In this document: piece by piece, positions 41,492 to 52,599 of the stretch
Layout of the letters: every line of letters begins with the position of its first letter
How positions within the stretch are numbered: the first letter of the stretch is position 1
NCBI GenBank assembly: GCA_036346375.1
Contig: CM070517.1
Coordinates: 47,154,200 to 47,218,199, forward strand
DNA: 64,000 nucleotides
Direction: 5' to 3'
From: Guadua angustifolia
Lineage: Eukaryota > Streptophyta > Magnoliopsida > Poales > Poaceae
Notes under the pieces: generated by a model
Databases searched by the model: none
What the model saw: only the letters and a program-made list of their open reading frames with translations
What the model was told of the DNA's origin: nothing
Made by a program: the position numbers and the translations under genes

Positions 41492-44400
41492 ATGCCGTCC
41501 TGCGTCTCACACCACCATTACTGCTCCGTCCGCCTCCCGGCTCCGCGCGCCCCGCCCCGCGTGCACCTCGCCGCGGCCTCGTACGCGCCGCCTAGCCGCG
41601 TGGTGGCGGCAAGGGCGATGAGCGCCGAGGCTCCTCATGGTGTGGCGCCGGCGGAGCCGGCGAGCCATGGGGCTGGGGCGGTGGCGGTGGCGGAGATGGT
41701 GGAGGAGGCCGCCGTGTGGTGCGCCGTGCACGGGCTGCTCGTCGGCGACCGCTCCAACCCGGTACGGCCGCTCCCTTGCTGGCTTGCTGATCGAAACGGC
41801 TGCTTTTTTCCCCTTGTTCTGAACGATTCGTTTAGCGAGGCCAAAGTTATGGGAAATGTGATGCGATCTTGGTGGTGGTTTGGGCAAAATTTTGGATCTT
41901 TAGGCGCCTTCCATTTCTTGGAGTTGTTATCTCTGGTTTGACGTTTCGATCTTTCAATGTTCCCTCGCGCCTCGGTGTGGAAATGGGAAAAGATTGAATG
42001 TTTCGATATTTCAATGCTCAATGCTTCGATGTTTTTTAGTTACAAACAGAAGACAGGAGTGATTTGTGGGCTTGTGGCTTCGATTAACTTATGGCACAAG
42101 CAATTAGTATATCACCCAAAAGCTTCAAGACAGAACACCTTCCCAGGTTTTATTGTGCAATGGAATACCAGTACACTGCTCAGCATTTTACCTGCGCATT
42201 ATCTTGTATTTATGTATTATGATGGTACTCAATGACCAAATACATATTTTTTTAGACTTTTTGGTGTTGCCTCTACCTCAGTTGGTGGACGTTTGGCATC
42301 TGTTGACCAGTAGGATTTGCGCTTGGCATGGAACTGAAGTATATGCACATTGACGCCTTGGTTTCCATCTAATGTAGTTGCGCAAATAATACACGTATAG
42401 TATTGAAATTACATTTCCTGAAAATTTCGCGATTTGCATTGTCCCGCCATGCACTTCGTGTATTTGTTCAATCATTTTCCATGTTGTTAAATGTCGAGCC
42501 AAGAATTGAGAATCATTAAATCCTGTGGCAGATTTTGATGTGATGAACGACAAACAACAGTAGTTGTAAACTAGCATTCTTGTAGAATTAGCAAATTAAC
42601 ATAATATTGACCCCTTGCAGAGATCTGGAACAGTCCCTGGTGTTGGTCTGGTTCATGCTCCATTTTCGCTACTTCCAACACATTTCCCAACATCTTTTTG
42701 GAAGCAAGCATGCGAACTGGCTCCTATTTTCAATGAGCTTGTGGATCGTGTGAGCTTGGATGGGGAGTTCTTGCAAGATTCTTTGTCTAGGCAAGTTTCA
42801 AATTCCACATTGAATTTTCTATATGTTGATATGTAGAGCTTTGTATTAAACTCGCACAAAGTGGATTAGAGTCTCAACTGATTGATGTTCTATGAAGGCT
42901 GTTGCCTTCAGTTTTCAGGGGCATATTATTGTCTGGTAGTATCTTCATTGAAATGACCAGTTCATTTTTCCATTTTTTTCAATAATGTCAGCTAGGTCAA
43001 AAATTTAGATTCTAAGGAATTTCCAGATAAATAGAAAATCATTATTTTGTGATTTCAGAACAAAGCAGGTTGACGATTTCACTGCTAGGCTTTTAAAAAT
43101 TCATGCAAAGATGATGGCAGTAAATAAGGAGGAGGTAATTAACTGAGTTTGTTGTTAACTTCTGATACCGAATTCTGAGAAATGCATCTTTAAATTTTTG
43201 CTTCTTGGCAATATGTTTGTTTGTAAGGTACTGACAAGTGCTTAATAAACCATCAGGATATCCGCCTAGGGTTGCACCGATCTGATTACATGCTGGATTC
43301 TGAAACAAATTCACTTCTTCAAATCGAGCTCAACACTATTTCATCATCTTTTCCTGGTCTTAGCTCCCTTGTAAGCGAACTTCACAGGTCAAGTTCCCTT
43401 GTGCTCTTACACTTTGACAGAATCATCTTGTGCTGTGACTTCTAGTAATCTCTTTAAAACATAAAAGAAGACATTGCATTGAACATGCTGAATGCAAAAG
43501 TTAATCTTGGGGTTCTCTTTTTAACACATCAGAGCACAACAGGCCTGCTTAATAGAGCTGTATGCTTACAAGAACATTAGGAATATTCAATTTCCACATT
43601 TTGGAAGCCTCAGCTTAATCTTACAGGCATAAATTATGTTTCTCTATATTGTCGATTTTTTAAATCATTAGTTGTAAGACTGCCTCTTTTAAGGGGTGTT
43701 ATACTTAAGGAGTTAACTGCTGCATGTCCTATGTCAGTGAATGAGAAATTAGGCAGCATGACATTCTTAATCTATAATAGCATTTATTTCTTATCTTGAA
43801 ATGTCTACAGGATTTCCTTGTTTTCATCTCCTATAGTTAACCTGATAAGTGCTATTTGTTTGCTAACTACAGGACCTTACTTAATCAATATGGGAAAGTA
43901 TTAGGTCTTGATTCTAAAAGGATTCTCTAAACTGGCGGCCATCAATTTGCTGAAGCATTGGGCAGAGCATGGTCTGAGTATAATAATGACAGGTCTACAC
44001 TTTACCTATGCAGTTTGAGTTTATGTTATTCAGATCATTTGGAATTGGCAAGACCAACTAACATAGATTTTTTCCCTCTTGGTTGCCCAGTGCTGTACTT
44101 ATGATGGTTGTTCAACCTGAAGAAAGAAATATGTATGACCAATACTGGCTCATCAATCATTTGAAGGAATCATATCCTTTTACTATTTGCTGTCTTTTCC
44201 CTCCTAATGTCATCCTCTATGACAAAAACTTTCTAATGTATGTGGATCAGTTTTTCCTATACAATACGAACTTTCTATTGTTTTGATTTATTGTTTGTAA
44301 ACATTAATTATCAACATTTCTGTTTAATATTACTTTGGCAAACTATTGCTGGGTTCTGTGATCATTTGTTTTTACTACTTATGTGGTGGTCACAATTAAC

Positions 44401-45954
44401 ATCATGGAAATGGGGCTTTCCTTAACTATCTATTACGCATGGTGTGACGACTATTAGGAAAACTTTGGAACAGGTGGAGGCTGAAGGACAGGTGCTTCCG
44501 GATGGAACACTTGTGGTGTATGTATCCTGTACAGACATGAAGGAAGGTTTACTGTTTGCTATAGCACTCTAAAAATTAAATTTATAAAAATGCAGAGATG
44601 GCCGGACAGTTGCTGTTGTATATTTCAGAGCTGGGTATGCGCCAAATGATTACCCTTCAGAAAAGGTATGTGCTACTACATTTGTTTAGCCAACACCCTT
44701 TCTCATTAGAGAGTGAATTTCTATCTCATAACTTGACTGAAAACAAGTTTTCCTGTGATACCTTTTCTATAAGAATCATATTTTTGTTTTGTTTTGGTGT
44801 GATGCTTCTTTGCTTTCCATTTCGTCATGGAAAAGGAAACTTCTTTTGTTTGTGAATTAAGTGAATTTCATTATCTGTGTTGTAAAGCTTAAGTCCAACA
44901 TGTCAAGTGATGTGATTGCACATGGTGTGTGTGCATACTATTTAGTTTTGTTGTGACAGGCTTTCACCATGGAATGTTCTTGTATTTCAGGAATGGAGAG
45001 CGAGGCTTTTGATGGAGCAGTCATCTGCTATTAAGTGCCCTTCAATATCCTACCATTTAGTAGGAACAAAAAAGATCCAGCAAGAACTAGCAAAACCTAA
45101 TGTTCTTGAAAGGTGATCTAGTTTTTTTTTTTGGCTACATATGGGTGGTTATGTATTTGAATATTCCTGTGATGTGAATAATACATTATAGGTATATTGA
45201 ATTCATAACAGACTTGGTGGTGGTATGTCATATTTAAATTCCTACTGCTATACTTCTAATTTCCAGTTGCACATTCCTAACCACTAACTTATTTTATTTA
45301 TCTGTAGATTCCTTGACAACAAGGAGGACATTGCCAAGCTACGTAAATGCTTTGCAGGGTTATGGAGCTTGGATAATGAAGAAATGGTGAAATCAGCAAT
45401 AGAGAAACCTAACATGTTTGTCTTGAAACCTCAGCGGGAAGGTGGAGGTCAGTTTTCATGGCACTTAAAAAAACATTTTCTTCACAACAAATTCTCAGAA
45501 AATCTCCTGATCCTGATATCCGTTTTAGGGAACAACATATATGGTCATGATTTGCGAGAAACACTGGTCAGACTCCAGAAGGAACAGGGAGAGGCACTTG
45601 CAGCCTACATTCTGATGCAGAGGATTTTCCCAAGAGCTTCTCTGAGCCATCTGGTCCAGGGAGGTGTTTGCCTTGAGGACCTTACAATCTCTGAGCTTGG
45701 GATATATGGAGCCTACCTGCGGTAATTAACCCTTTGGAAGCTCAGAACTCCTGTGCTCTACATATGTGCCATGTTCCCTTTCTTTTTTCTAATTTCAAAT
45801 CATATTATTTTCATTGGTCAATAACAGGAACAAAGATAAGGTAGTCATGAATAATCAGTGTGGGTACTTGATACGAACCAAAGTTTCTTCGTCAAATGAA
45901 GGTGGAGTTGCTGCAGGATTTGCTGTTCTGGACAGCATTCTCCTCACAGATTAG
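41492..45954 (+). pseudogene. Glutathione synthetase (plastid-targeted type), twelve exons, damaged
   Basis: Glutathione synthetase joins gamma-glutamylcysteine and glycine using ATP. Exons by homology and splice sites: 41492-41761, 42621-42790 (GC donor), 43059-43134, 43257-43387, 43873-43992, 44091-~44175, ~44442-44517, 44596-44665, 44991-45112, 45308-45447, 45539-45721, 45828-45954. The N-terminus (MPSCVSHHHY, Ala/Arg/Ser/Pro-rich) is a plastid transit peptide, with an internal Met near residue 43. Conserved stretches include SDYMLDSETNSLLQIELNTI, MMVVQPEERNMYDQYWL, FRAGYAPNDYPSE, KPQREGGG (ATP-binding Gly-rich loop), ILMQRIFP, SELGIYGAYLRN and AAGFAVLDS. Damage: TAA in exon 5 at 43928-43930; no GT donor after exon 6; the acceptor before exon 7 reads CAT instead of CAG. 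As written it would be truncated, so it is a decaying copy unless these are assembly errors. Confidence 0.9.
43928..43930 (+). other. Premature stop codon in glutathione synthetase exon 5
   Basis: TAA follows GATTCTAAAAGGATTCTC in the frame that runs before and after it; the frame then continues correctly (GGHQFAEALGRAW). A substitution or small indel in a variable part of the protein. Confidence 0.8.
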
Positions 45955-46367
45955 GTGATAAGCTCGCACGAACTATTTATGATTGAACCTTTTATCAATT
46001 TTCTAAGTGATCAAAACCTGTCGATTTCCTTACTGCAGTTGTAAGCTAAAAAGTTGTCAAATTCAATCGATCCTGATAAAAATTTCCTCATCTAATTCAG
46101 TTACAACCAGTTTCCTACAGTCCTCTGGTACCTACAACAACCATAATTAGTAACCTTTCTTGTGGATTAGGCCTGGAATATTTCGGACAAATATCTGTTT
46201 TATTTTTCTCTCATTTTTTATCTTGAAAATTTGAATCGAAGCTGCCTTTTCATGTTGCCTTTATTGCAGTGAGACATCAAGGTGGCAGTCTGGCAGTGTT
46301 ACAAGTTACAACAGGCACCGTACTAGGAATAAAACTGATAGACAAATGGTTGGAATATATGTTGTTG

Positions 46368-46473
46368 TTTGTTTGAGCATCAATTCCTTTTGGCTGCAAA
46401 CACAGCAAGCAATGTGAATATTTGTTTGAGCATCAATTCCTTTTGGCTGCAAACACAGCAAGCAATGTGAATA
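46368..46473. repeat. 53-bp perfect tandem duplication
   Basis: TTTGTTTGAGCATCAATTCC begins at 46368 and again at 46421. Both units end GCAAGCAATGTGAATA. The copies are identical, so the event is recent or an assembly artefact. Confidence 0.9.
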
Positions 46474-47261
46474 GCTTACAGAATAAAGACAACGCACACA
46501 GCTTCACCGCACAAAAGATGAGTCGGAACAGGAATTGCAGTTGGTTTAACCCTTGAAAAGGAAGGATAATCGGATAATTAGGCCGTGGCCATGTATGTAG
46601 TGCCAACAGGCAAATTAGGGTTGGGGATAAAGATTATTGTTTCACTAGATGTAAACGTAGAAAGTCCCTGTTGACACCCACTGACAGATGAGCCCTCTTG
46701 TTGATGCACTTAGGACATGTATGTTTTCTTCCGGTTTACGGAACAACGATGCAAACCTATGACTTCTGGTCAGCGTGTTTCCTAATGACAAGATAATGCA
46801 ACTTCAGACTTGTGATTGTGAATGTGAGGTTCTACCTGGTGATTGGTGACAGACGCGTACGTAGCCTGGCGTCGCTGTCGATTTCGTTGAAGAAAAGGAA
46901 GGGAAGGAGTGATCCGTGGGGAAAAAAACCGAATGTATCACCATCTCTGGCCAGAACCAACGGTTCTGTTAGAATGCATGCCCGAGCCGTCTCATCTGCT
47001 AGACATAGTAAAGTCAACCTACGCGCAGAAAGCTTTCGATCGTGACAATGATCGCAGTCACACAAAAGCCAAAGCTGCTAGAGCTTGTTAATTACTCCAT
47101 AGGTAATTTACTCACCCTGGCTTGAGCCAATGCAACTCCATCGATCGAGTGTATTTGATTGATCCATGTTCTTTCAATTTGGAAAAAATGAGAAATTTCC
47201 ATAGGAAAATCCCTAACCTCAAGATGGCAGCAGCTTCGTGTAAAATATTACAGCTCAACTT

Positions 47262-47300
<39 letters not shown>

Positions 47301-47307
47301 GTATGTA
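47262..47307. repeat. TA dinucleotide microsatellite
   Basis: (TA)n interrupted by two GTATA steps, then GTATGTAT. Confidence 0.93.
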
Positions 47308-47569
47308 TTCTCGAGAGTACAAAAAATACTTTATATATAGAGATGGGACGAGACTAGGGGTGGGCATAATTTAACGAAACCGAAAAACCGAACCGCGGTT
47401 TTTAGGTTTCGATGTTCGATTCGGTTTTATTTTGCTCTTTGTTAGGTTTACGGTGTTCGGTTCGGTTTTCGAACTCAAGAAACCGAACAGCCGAATAAAC
47501 CGAATACGCATAGCGACTCGCGTCGACTCCGAGTCTCCGACTAATTCACCTGACCCGATGAGGCGATGA

Positions 47570-47913
47570 CCTAATTCAATCCCGTGACTCCTCCCTGCTC
47601 CCTCGATCTGGGTCCATACTCCATCCCGCCGCCCCCAATTCCCCATTTCGCTCCCCCGTGCCCGTGCGCCGTGCCGCGTCCTCACAACCCTAGCCCCAGG
47701 CCCCAGCCCCCAGGTCACCGCCTCACCGGCTCGGCGCTCCACTCCTCCGGCTCTGCCCGGCCCTCCACTGCTACCGTCCTCCCGTGCAGCCGACGCAGAG
47801 GCTTGGCAGCCCCAGCGGCACCTCCTTCCTCCCGTGGGCGGTGCAGTGCTGGCGCAGCTCAGCAGCGCTTCCCTTCCTCCCGGCGTGGCGGCGTAGGCGC
47901 GCGGCGCAACCCC
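47570..47913 (+). other. GC-rich unassigned part of the captured sequence
   Basis: Very C-rich, with Pro/Ser/Arg frames on both strands (47371-48145). The overlapping ORFs contradict each other and none has a domain. It may be a first exon or leader from a second captured gene. Confidence 0.4.
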
Positions 47914-48294
47914 AGGCGGCAATTCGGTTGGATGAGGATGGTGACAACATTGAAAACACTCTTTCCGTTGCTCTTGTTGACACTGCGAGGCCAGGGACTA
48001 CAGATAGGAGTATCCAATCGTTTGATCCACTAGCCTCCAGCTCATGGGAAAGGGTAAGGAAGCTGTGTGCTGTGTTACATTTATTTATGTTTCTCTGCTG
48101 AAGCACCATGCAGTTTTTACTCCCTAGCATCTTCTTTAAGCACAAAGCATATGTTTTTCCCCCTAAATAGATGCCATTTTCGTGATCAGGTTCCAGAGGA
48201 GAAAACTTTAATTACACCCGTCCAGTGCAAATCTTTGTGGAGGCAATTTAAGGCTGAAACTGAATATACTGTCACTCAGGCAATAGTTGCTCAG
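47914..48294 (+). pseudogene. Captured fragment of ROOT HAIR DEFECTIVE 3 (RHD3/Sey1-type GTPase)
   Basis: Exon a (to 48053) reads AIRLDEDGDNIENTLSVAL then DTARPGTTDRSIQSFDPLA and SSSWER. The intron is GTAAGG...GATCAG. Exon b (48190-48294) reads VPEEKTLITPVQCKSLWRQF then KAETEYTVTQAIVAQ, and ends at a GT donor. This matches the middle helical region of plant RHD3, an ER-membrane-fusing GTPase of the atlastin/Sey1 class. The GTPase domain and the C-terminal membrane anchor are missing, so no active protein can result. The reading frame is undamaged across the junction, suggesting recent capture. Confidence 0.8.
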
Positions 48295-48668
48295 GTATTC
48301 ATTGCACGCTATTAACACCTACGCATTTTGTCATCTCAAAGCCCTTAATTTTGTTTGTTCGTTGAAACATTGTAAAGTCTATGTTACTTGAAACATTGTG
48401 AAGTGAGATTTGACTGTTACCTCCATGGGCACTTGCTGCAATGGCTATCCTTCGATTCAATGAGTTTATGACATTACTGAGGTATTGTATTTTGTCCGCC
48501 AGTTGCCCAGTTCGCCACTCAGGCCTGAGGCCTCAGCCAATGTATTAACCGAACCGATTCGGTTTGGTTTTTATATTATTTCGGTTTCGGTTCGGTTTTG
48601 AAAATCCAAAAACCGAATTTTTTTAAAACCGAAAAAACCGAACCGAATAAACCGATTACCCACCCCTA

Positions 48669-49332
48669 GACAAGACCACCAATATGGCCATCGTGTTGAA
48701 CATGATCAACGATATTGTATGCTATGCAATAAAATCAAGGCAATATAATTAATATACTGTTAGTTGGCTGGAGCTTACAAACATCCCTGTGTGTTTTGTG
48801 TAATAATGGTCGGTAGAATTTATGTATAAAATGGCATATAAGGTTTTATTTGTCCACGCATATATTGACGATTGGTTGCATCTTACATAATAAAATGACG
48901 TCATACGTATTTATGTGCGGCTTTTTTTTGGTCTACGCCATTCGTTCGTTGGAGCTTACATAAGAAAACAATAGCCTTGCACTTTTTGTCGATACCACAA
49001 GTTGGTTGGAGTTGTTTTATGCATTTATGTATAACAGTAAATTTTTTTATTACATATCGATCGATTGGTTTGTGCGAAATACCAAAATAAAATGACAATT
49101 TGTTAGAGCTGCTTTACGCATACAAATGTATGCTTGTTGATTTGACGAACGATCGATGAGAACTTGAGAAACAGCAGTACGTACGTGCTAATTTACAATC
49201 GGATGATAAACAACCATAATTAATTTTCTCATCACGAAACAGCAAATATATAAGAAAAAGTGCATGTATTTCAAAATTGAGTAAGCGCATAGATTGAAGT
49301 TGATAAGGACGTGCTGAGTAAGCAAGTTCAAA
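48669..49332. other. AT-rich stretch, no gene
   Basis: Repeated TGGAGCTTACA and ATAAAATGAC phrases and GGTTGG words suggest old degenerate tandem duplication. Nothing else recognised. Confidence 0.45.
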
Positions 49333-49551
49333 ATTTTTTTTTTTGAATTTGGCCAAGAGCTCTAGCATTCAGTATAGAAGGAGAACAACAGTCGGGCGAC
49401 AGACACAAATACACACACATGCACGCGCGCACACACACACCCACACGCACTGCCCAGACTCCGTGCGTACCCAGGCGAGACTGAAGTCTCGAACCCGGGC
49501 GGGCTGCAAGCGAGCTCGCGCTGCTAGCCGCCCGAGCTTCCACTTATTCGC
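49333..49551 (-). mobile_element. SINE, minus strand
   Basis: 219 bp bounded by an 11-bp target duplication GCAAGTTCAAA (49322-49332, 49552-49562). On the minus strand it begins CGAATAAGTGGAAGCTCGG and has a box A-like GGCTAGCAGCGCG. A clear RNA-polymerase-III box B, GGTTCGAGACTTC, follows (about 49478-49490). A GT-rich middle (GTGTGTGTGTGCGCGCG) comes next, and it ends in a poly(A) tail seen here as the T-run at 49334-49344. This matches the layout of tRNA-derived grass SINEs. ORFs across it are spurious. Confidence 0.85.
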
Positions 49552-49797
49552 GCAAGTTCAAATTTTTGATAGCCTATATCCTCAACATGCCATCTAGGAT
49601 TGATGCTTATGTAGAGAAAAAATTAAATAATAAAGAGGAAAAAGCAATATCTTGCATTAGACATAGCTTGGGCATAAAATTAAATCACTAATAAGAAACA
49701 ACAAAAACTTGCATTGAAAATGATAGTTTTTTGTAGGTACATTGTTTGTGGTGTCAGCATTAATGCCCATAAGGGGAGAGAGAAACATGAGAGAAGA

Positions 49798-51222
49798 CTA
49801 GATCAATGCCTGTGCGTTGCTACAAAAAATAAAATTAGTAACGAAACATAAAGGTCAAGCAATAAAAAAAATATGCTACAAGATCAAATATCTATTTCTC
49901 TCGATTACAAAAGCTTTTATGGTTTCTTCTCCGGTATGAATTAAAACCAAATATATTGTATGTAGCAATATATATTACCAATCTCAAAAATCAATCAATC
50001 ATTTTTATCCCTTTTTGCAATTTATATTACCAGCTTGCGTTCCTCTTCCTCTCGCCATACCCGCAGCGCGCGCTCCTTGGCGTCGTCGACCTCGTCTTTC
50101 TCGTCGCCTCGCTCGTCCTCGTCATCCACTGCCTTTGCAAGGGCGACACGGGGGGCTTCCCTCGAGCACGAGGCGGCGCTGCTGGGAAACCACCGCCATT
50201 CGGACCATCGGGCGCTACAGTCACGCTTCGGCGTCCGTCGTCTTCGCCGCGGCGTCCGTTGTCCTCTCGCACTCACGTTCTTCCTCCTGCCGAGCACGCC
50301 ATGGCACGCCAGGAGTCCGCTTTCTCGCCGCCCACTTATCGCGCGACGCCATGGCGCGTGGTCGGCCGCCTCGAGAAAGGGGCCACCGCCGCTACCTAGC
50401 CTTTGCACCTTCAGACGCCAGACGCTACCGCCTTCGGCGCCGCGCTCTTCTCCGCTTCGGTGGTGATCCGCTACGCTGACGGTTCGCTGCTCTTCCCAGA
50501 TAACTCTCTCTCCTTTGCCAGCCTACTCATCTCCATGCCTTTGGCGTACCTAGCCATCACTGGTTTCACCGGCCATGACGCCGGAGCCTATAAAAGTGAA
50601 CCAGAAAACACCAGCGCCAAGGCGCTCGCCACGCCGTGCGCCGCCGCGTCATTCCTCTCTCACACAACGTTCAGTTGGATGAACTTATTTATCTCCAAGG
50701 GGTATGCCAATGACTCTCTCACTACCGACGAAGTCCCATCGGTATCGCCGCAACAGCCATTGCCGTCGTCGACGCTTTGTTCACGTCAAGCGCCGGCGGG
50801 GTCACGGCACCCGGTGGGCGTCGCGTTCTGGCTGTCCTTCTAGCCGCAGTTACTACTGACCACGACACTCGGACTCCTACGCTTCGCGGTCATGTACGTC
50901 AGTCCATCACTTATTGATCAGTTCGTCGAGTTCATTCGCCGCAGCGACACGACATGGAAGATCTTGAATGAATTCCCTTGATTGATTCTGTAAAAACTAT
51001 ACAGCATATATAGAGTACAAAAGGAATGATCGGCCGGCTATTAATTATCAGCAATAATCAGGGATTTTGCTATAATAATCAGCCATATTTAGAGAGTTAT
51101 GGCTGGCTGTAAATTAGGAAAAAATAATTGGCTATAATGATCGGTCATTATTGGAGATATGGCCCGGAGGGGCTAGGAAGAACGGGCCGCTGTCACCAAC
51201 TGCAAATTTATATTAGTAGAGA
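49798..51222 (-). mobile_element. Non-autonomous Helitron carrying an ABCC gene fragment
   Basis: On the minus strand it begins TCTCTACTAATATAAATTTG at 51222 and ends GCATTGATCTAG at 49798. It is flanked by A on the 5' side and T on the 3' side, the signature of Helitron insertion between A and T without duplication. The 3' part contains AACGCACAGGCATTG, typical of grass Helitrons, though the hairpin is degraded. 1425 bp, no RepHel protein. A related 3' segment occurs in CACTA element 2 (24775-24962). Confidence 0.85.
50041..50850 (+). pseudogene. Captured 5' part of an ABC transporter C-family (MRP-type) gene
   Basis: Runs opposite to the Helitron. Frames read: GVVDLVFLVASLVLVIHCL (a hydrophobic segment of the N-terminal membrane domain), then after broken stretches SVVIRYADGSLLFPDNSLSF, LLISMPLAYLAITGFTG, and ATPCAAASFLSHTTFSWMNL with FISKGYANDSLTTDEVP. 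The last block is the start of the first ABC membrane domain, where plant ABCC proteins have an 'SFSWMNPL...KGY' consensus. The sequence is cut near 50760-50850, before any nucleotide-binding domain, and has frameshifts. In complete form such proteins pump glutathione conjugates into the vacuole; this piece cannot function. Confidence 0.75.
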
Positions 51223-51585
51223 TATATCTTTATTGACTAGGCCTACAAGTAGAATTCATTCGAGGAATTATATTTAGTTATGTACTATTGTTACCAGGGG
51301 TGGTACTAGCAGGGGGTGTCACGTATGCTCCGGAACCTCTAAAATTTTGAAAAGTGGTACAAAATCATCTCTCCAATAAATCAAATTTGTTGATTAAACT
51401 GGTTTCAATTTTAATGATTTAGGATTTTTAAGACCTTATAACTATTTCTATCGTACTTTTAGTAAATTTCAAATATATGTGTTAGATTTATAATCTTATA
51501 AAATCATCGTACAAGACTACAGAGTTGTACGTGTGAAATGTGCACCCAACGAAAATTTTCTAAGTCCGCCATTGGTTGTTTCTAA
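51223..51585. other. Non-coding flank
   Basis: AT-rich, with no gene or repeat recognised. TAA at 51583-51585 is the target copy of the next element. Confidence 0.45.
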
Positions 51586-52228
51586 GGTAGCATTTGGTTG
51601 AGATGGACAAGGATGGGTGGGATATGGCGATTCCTAGATTTGAAGTCATCCTTTTGTTTGGTTGGGTGGATGGATGGGATATGGATATCCAGTTTTTTAG
51701 AATATTCTCTTAATATGCTGGACAGAGCCATCCCCAAAAAAAATGCTGGACGAGCTCATCCAGTTTGCTGTATTAAGAGGTGAACTCGTTCAAATTCAAA
51801 TTTCACCAATATGTACTCAGTCAAATTCAATTTTCGGTCAAAATATGGTCAAATTTTATTCAAAAAATCAAATTGTGGTCAAAAATTGTCAAAAAAAAAA
51901 TCAAATTTTGTCCGAAAATTCAATTTTCAATGATATTTTGTTCGAAATTCAAATTTTGTTCAAAGATTCAAATTTTGTCCAAAAAATTAAATTGTGGTCA
52001 AATTTTATCCGAACAATTCAAAAAGTTCAGATTTTGGTTAAATTTTATCCAAAAATTTCAAACCGAAATTCAAAACCTTGATTACAACTAGCTCATCCAT
52101 CCACTCAACCAAATAAAAAATTAGCCCATTCTTATCCAGCCAACTAAACAGCCACCAAGATGACTCCATCCTATTCAGACTGGATGGTTATATCCCATCC
52201 AACCTCGTCCAGACAACCAAATGCACAC
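51586..52228. mobile_element. Harbinger/Tourist-like non-autonomous element
   Basis: 643 bp with imperfect inverted ends (GGTAGCATTTGGTTG and CAACCAAATGCACAC). The related word GGATGGGATAT/ATATCCCATCC is inverted further in. It is flanked by TAA on both sides (51583-51585, 52229-52231), as for PIF/Harbinger elements. The interior is an array of CAAATTTTATCC and AATTCAAATTTT words. ORFs 51743-52091 are translations of that array. Confidence 0.7.
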
Positions 52229-52231
52229 TAA

Positions 52232-52599
52232 GTGATGTAGAGGATATAGACATACCAAAGCTGTGCCTTTTAGAAATGCCCTAAGTAGTCGGGCGTCATC
52301 AATTCATGCATTTACCATTTTTAAGAAGAGAAACTGACATGTTAACAAAATCTCATCCCAAATTCTGAAATGCTTATCTGATAGATGGTTTTTCTCCCCT
52401 TTTCTTCAACTACTTTCCTCTTATTCCTGCATCTTATCATACTATGTACATCATATAAGCTTTCCAACTTCCAAACACATCAGCCAAGCTATACCACAAT
52501 CATATCTCCCTATTTGCTTTTGTTCCTTATAAGCGACACTAATCATTACTCTTTTTTTTTGCGAGGATGATCATCATTCTTTCTTTAGAAGAACCTAAT
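52232..52599. other. Non-coding flank
   Basis: T-rich; nothing recognised. The ORF 52385-52570 is a shadow. Confidence 0.4.

Larger units (their letters stand above)
45955..47354. other. 3' flank of glutathione synthetase locus, no gene
   Basis: Mostly unique AT-rich sequence. It includes a 53-bp tandem duplication (46368-46473) and a TA microsatellite (47262-47307). ORFs at 46812-47065 on both strands show no recognisable domain. Confidence 0.5.
47355..48668. mobile_element. Non-autonomous hAT-like element carrying RHD3 exons
   Basis: 1314 bp with inverted ends TAGGGGTGGGCA and TACCCACCCCTA and an 8-bp target duplication with one difference (GACGAGAC 47347-47354, GACAAGAC 48669-48676). Subterminal AACCGAA/TTCGGTT repeats lie at both ends, in inverted orientation. 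No transposase. The centre is GC-rich and contains two exons of a host gene with the intervening intron, so the capture was at DNA level. Confidence 0.88.

Noticed and set aside
47371..48145. Long minus-strand ORFs of 183 and 124 residues
   Set aside because: They are antisense to the RHD3 exon and to a C-rich stretch; no family resemblance.
49478..49490. A tRNA gene at the box B sequence
   Set aside because: No cloverleaf could be drawn, and the sequence has a poly(A) tail and target duplication, so it is a SINE.
50022..50408. Minus-strand ORFs of 128 and 81 residues in the Helitron
   Set aside because: They are antisense to the ABCC-derived sequence, which has recognisable membrane-domain motifs.
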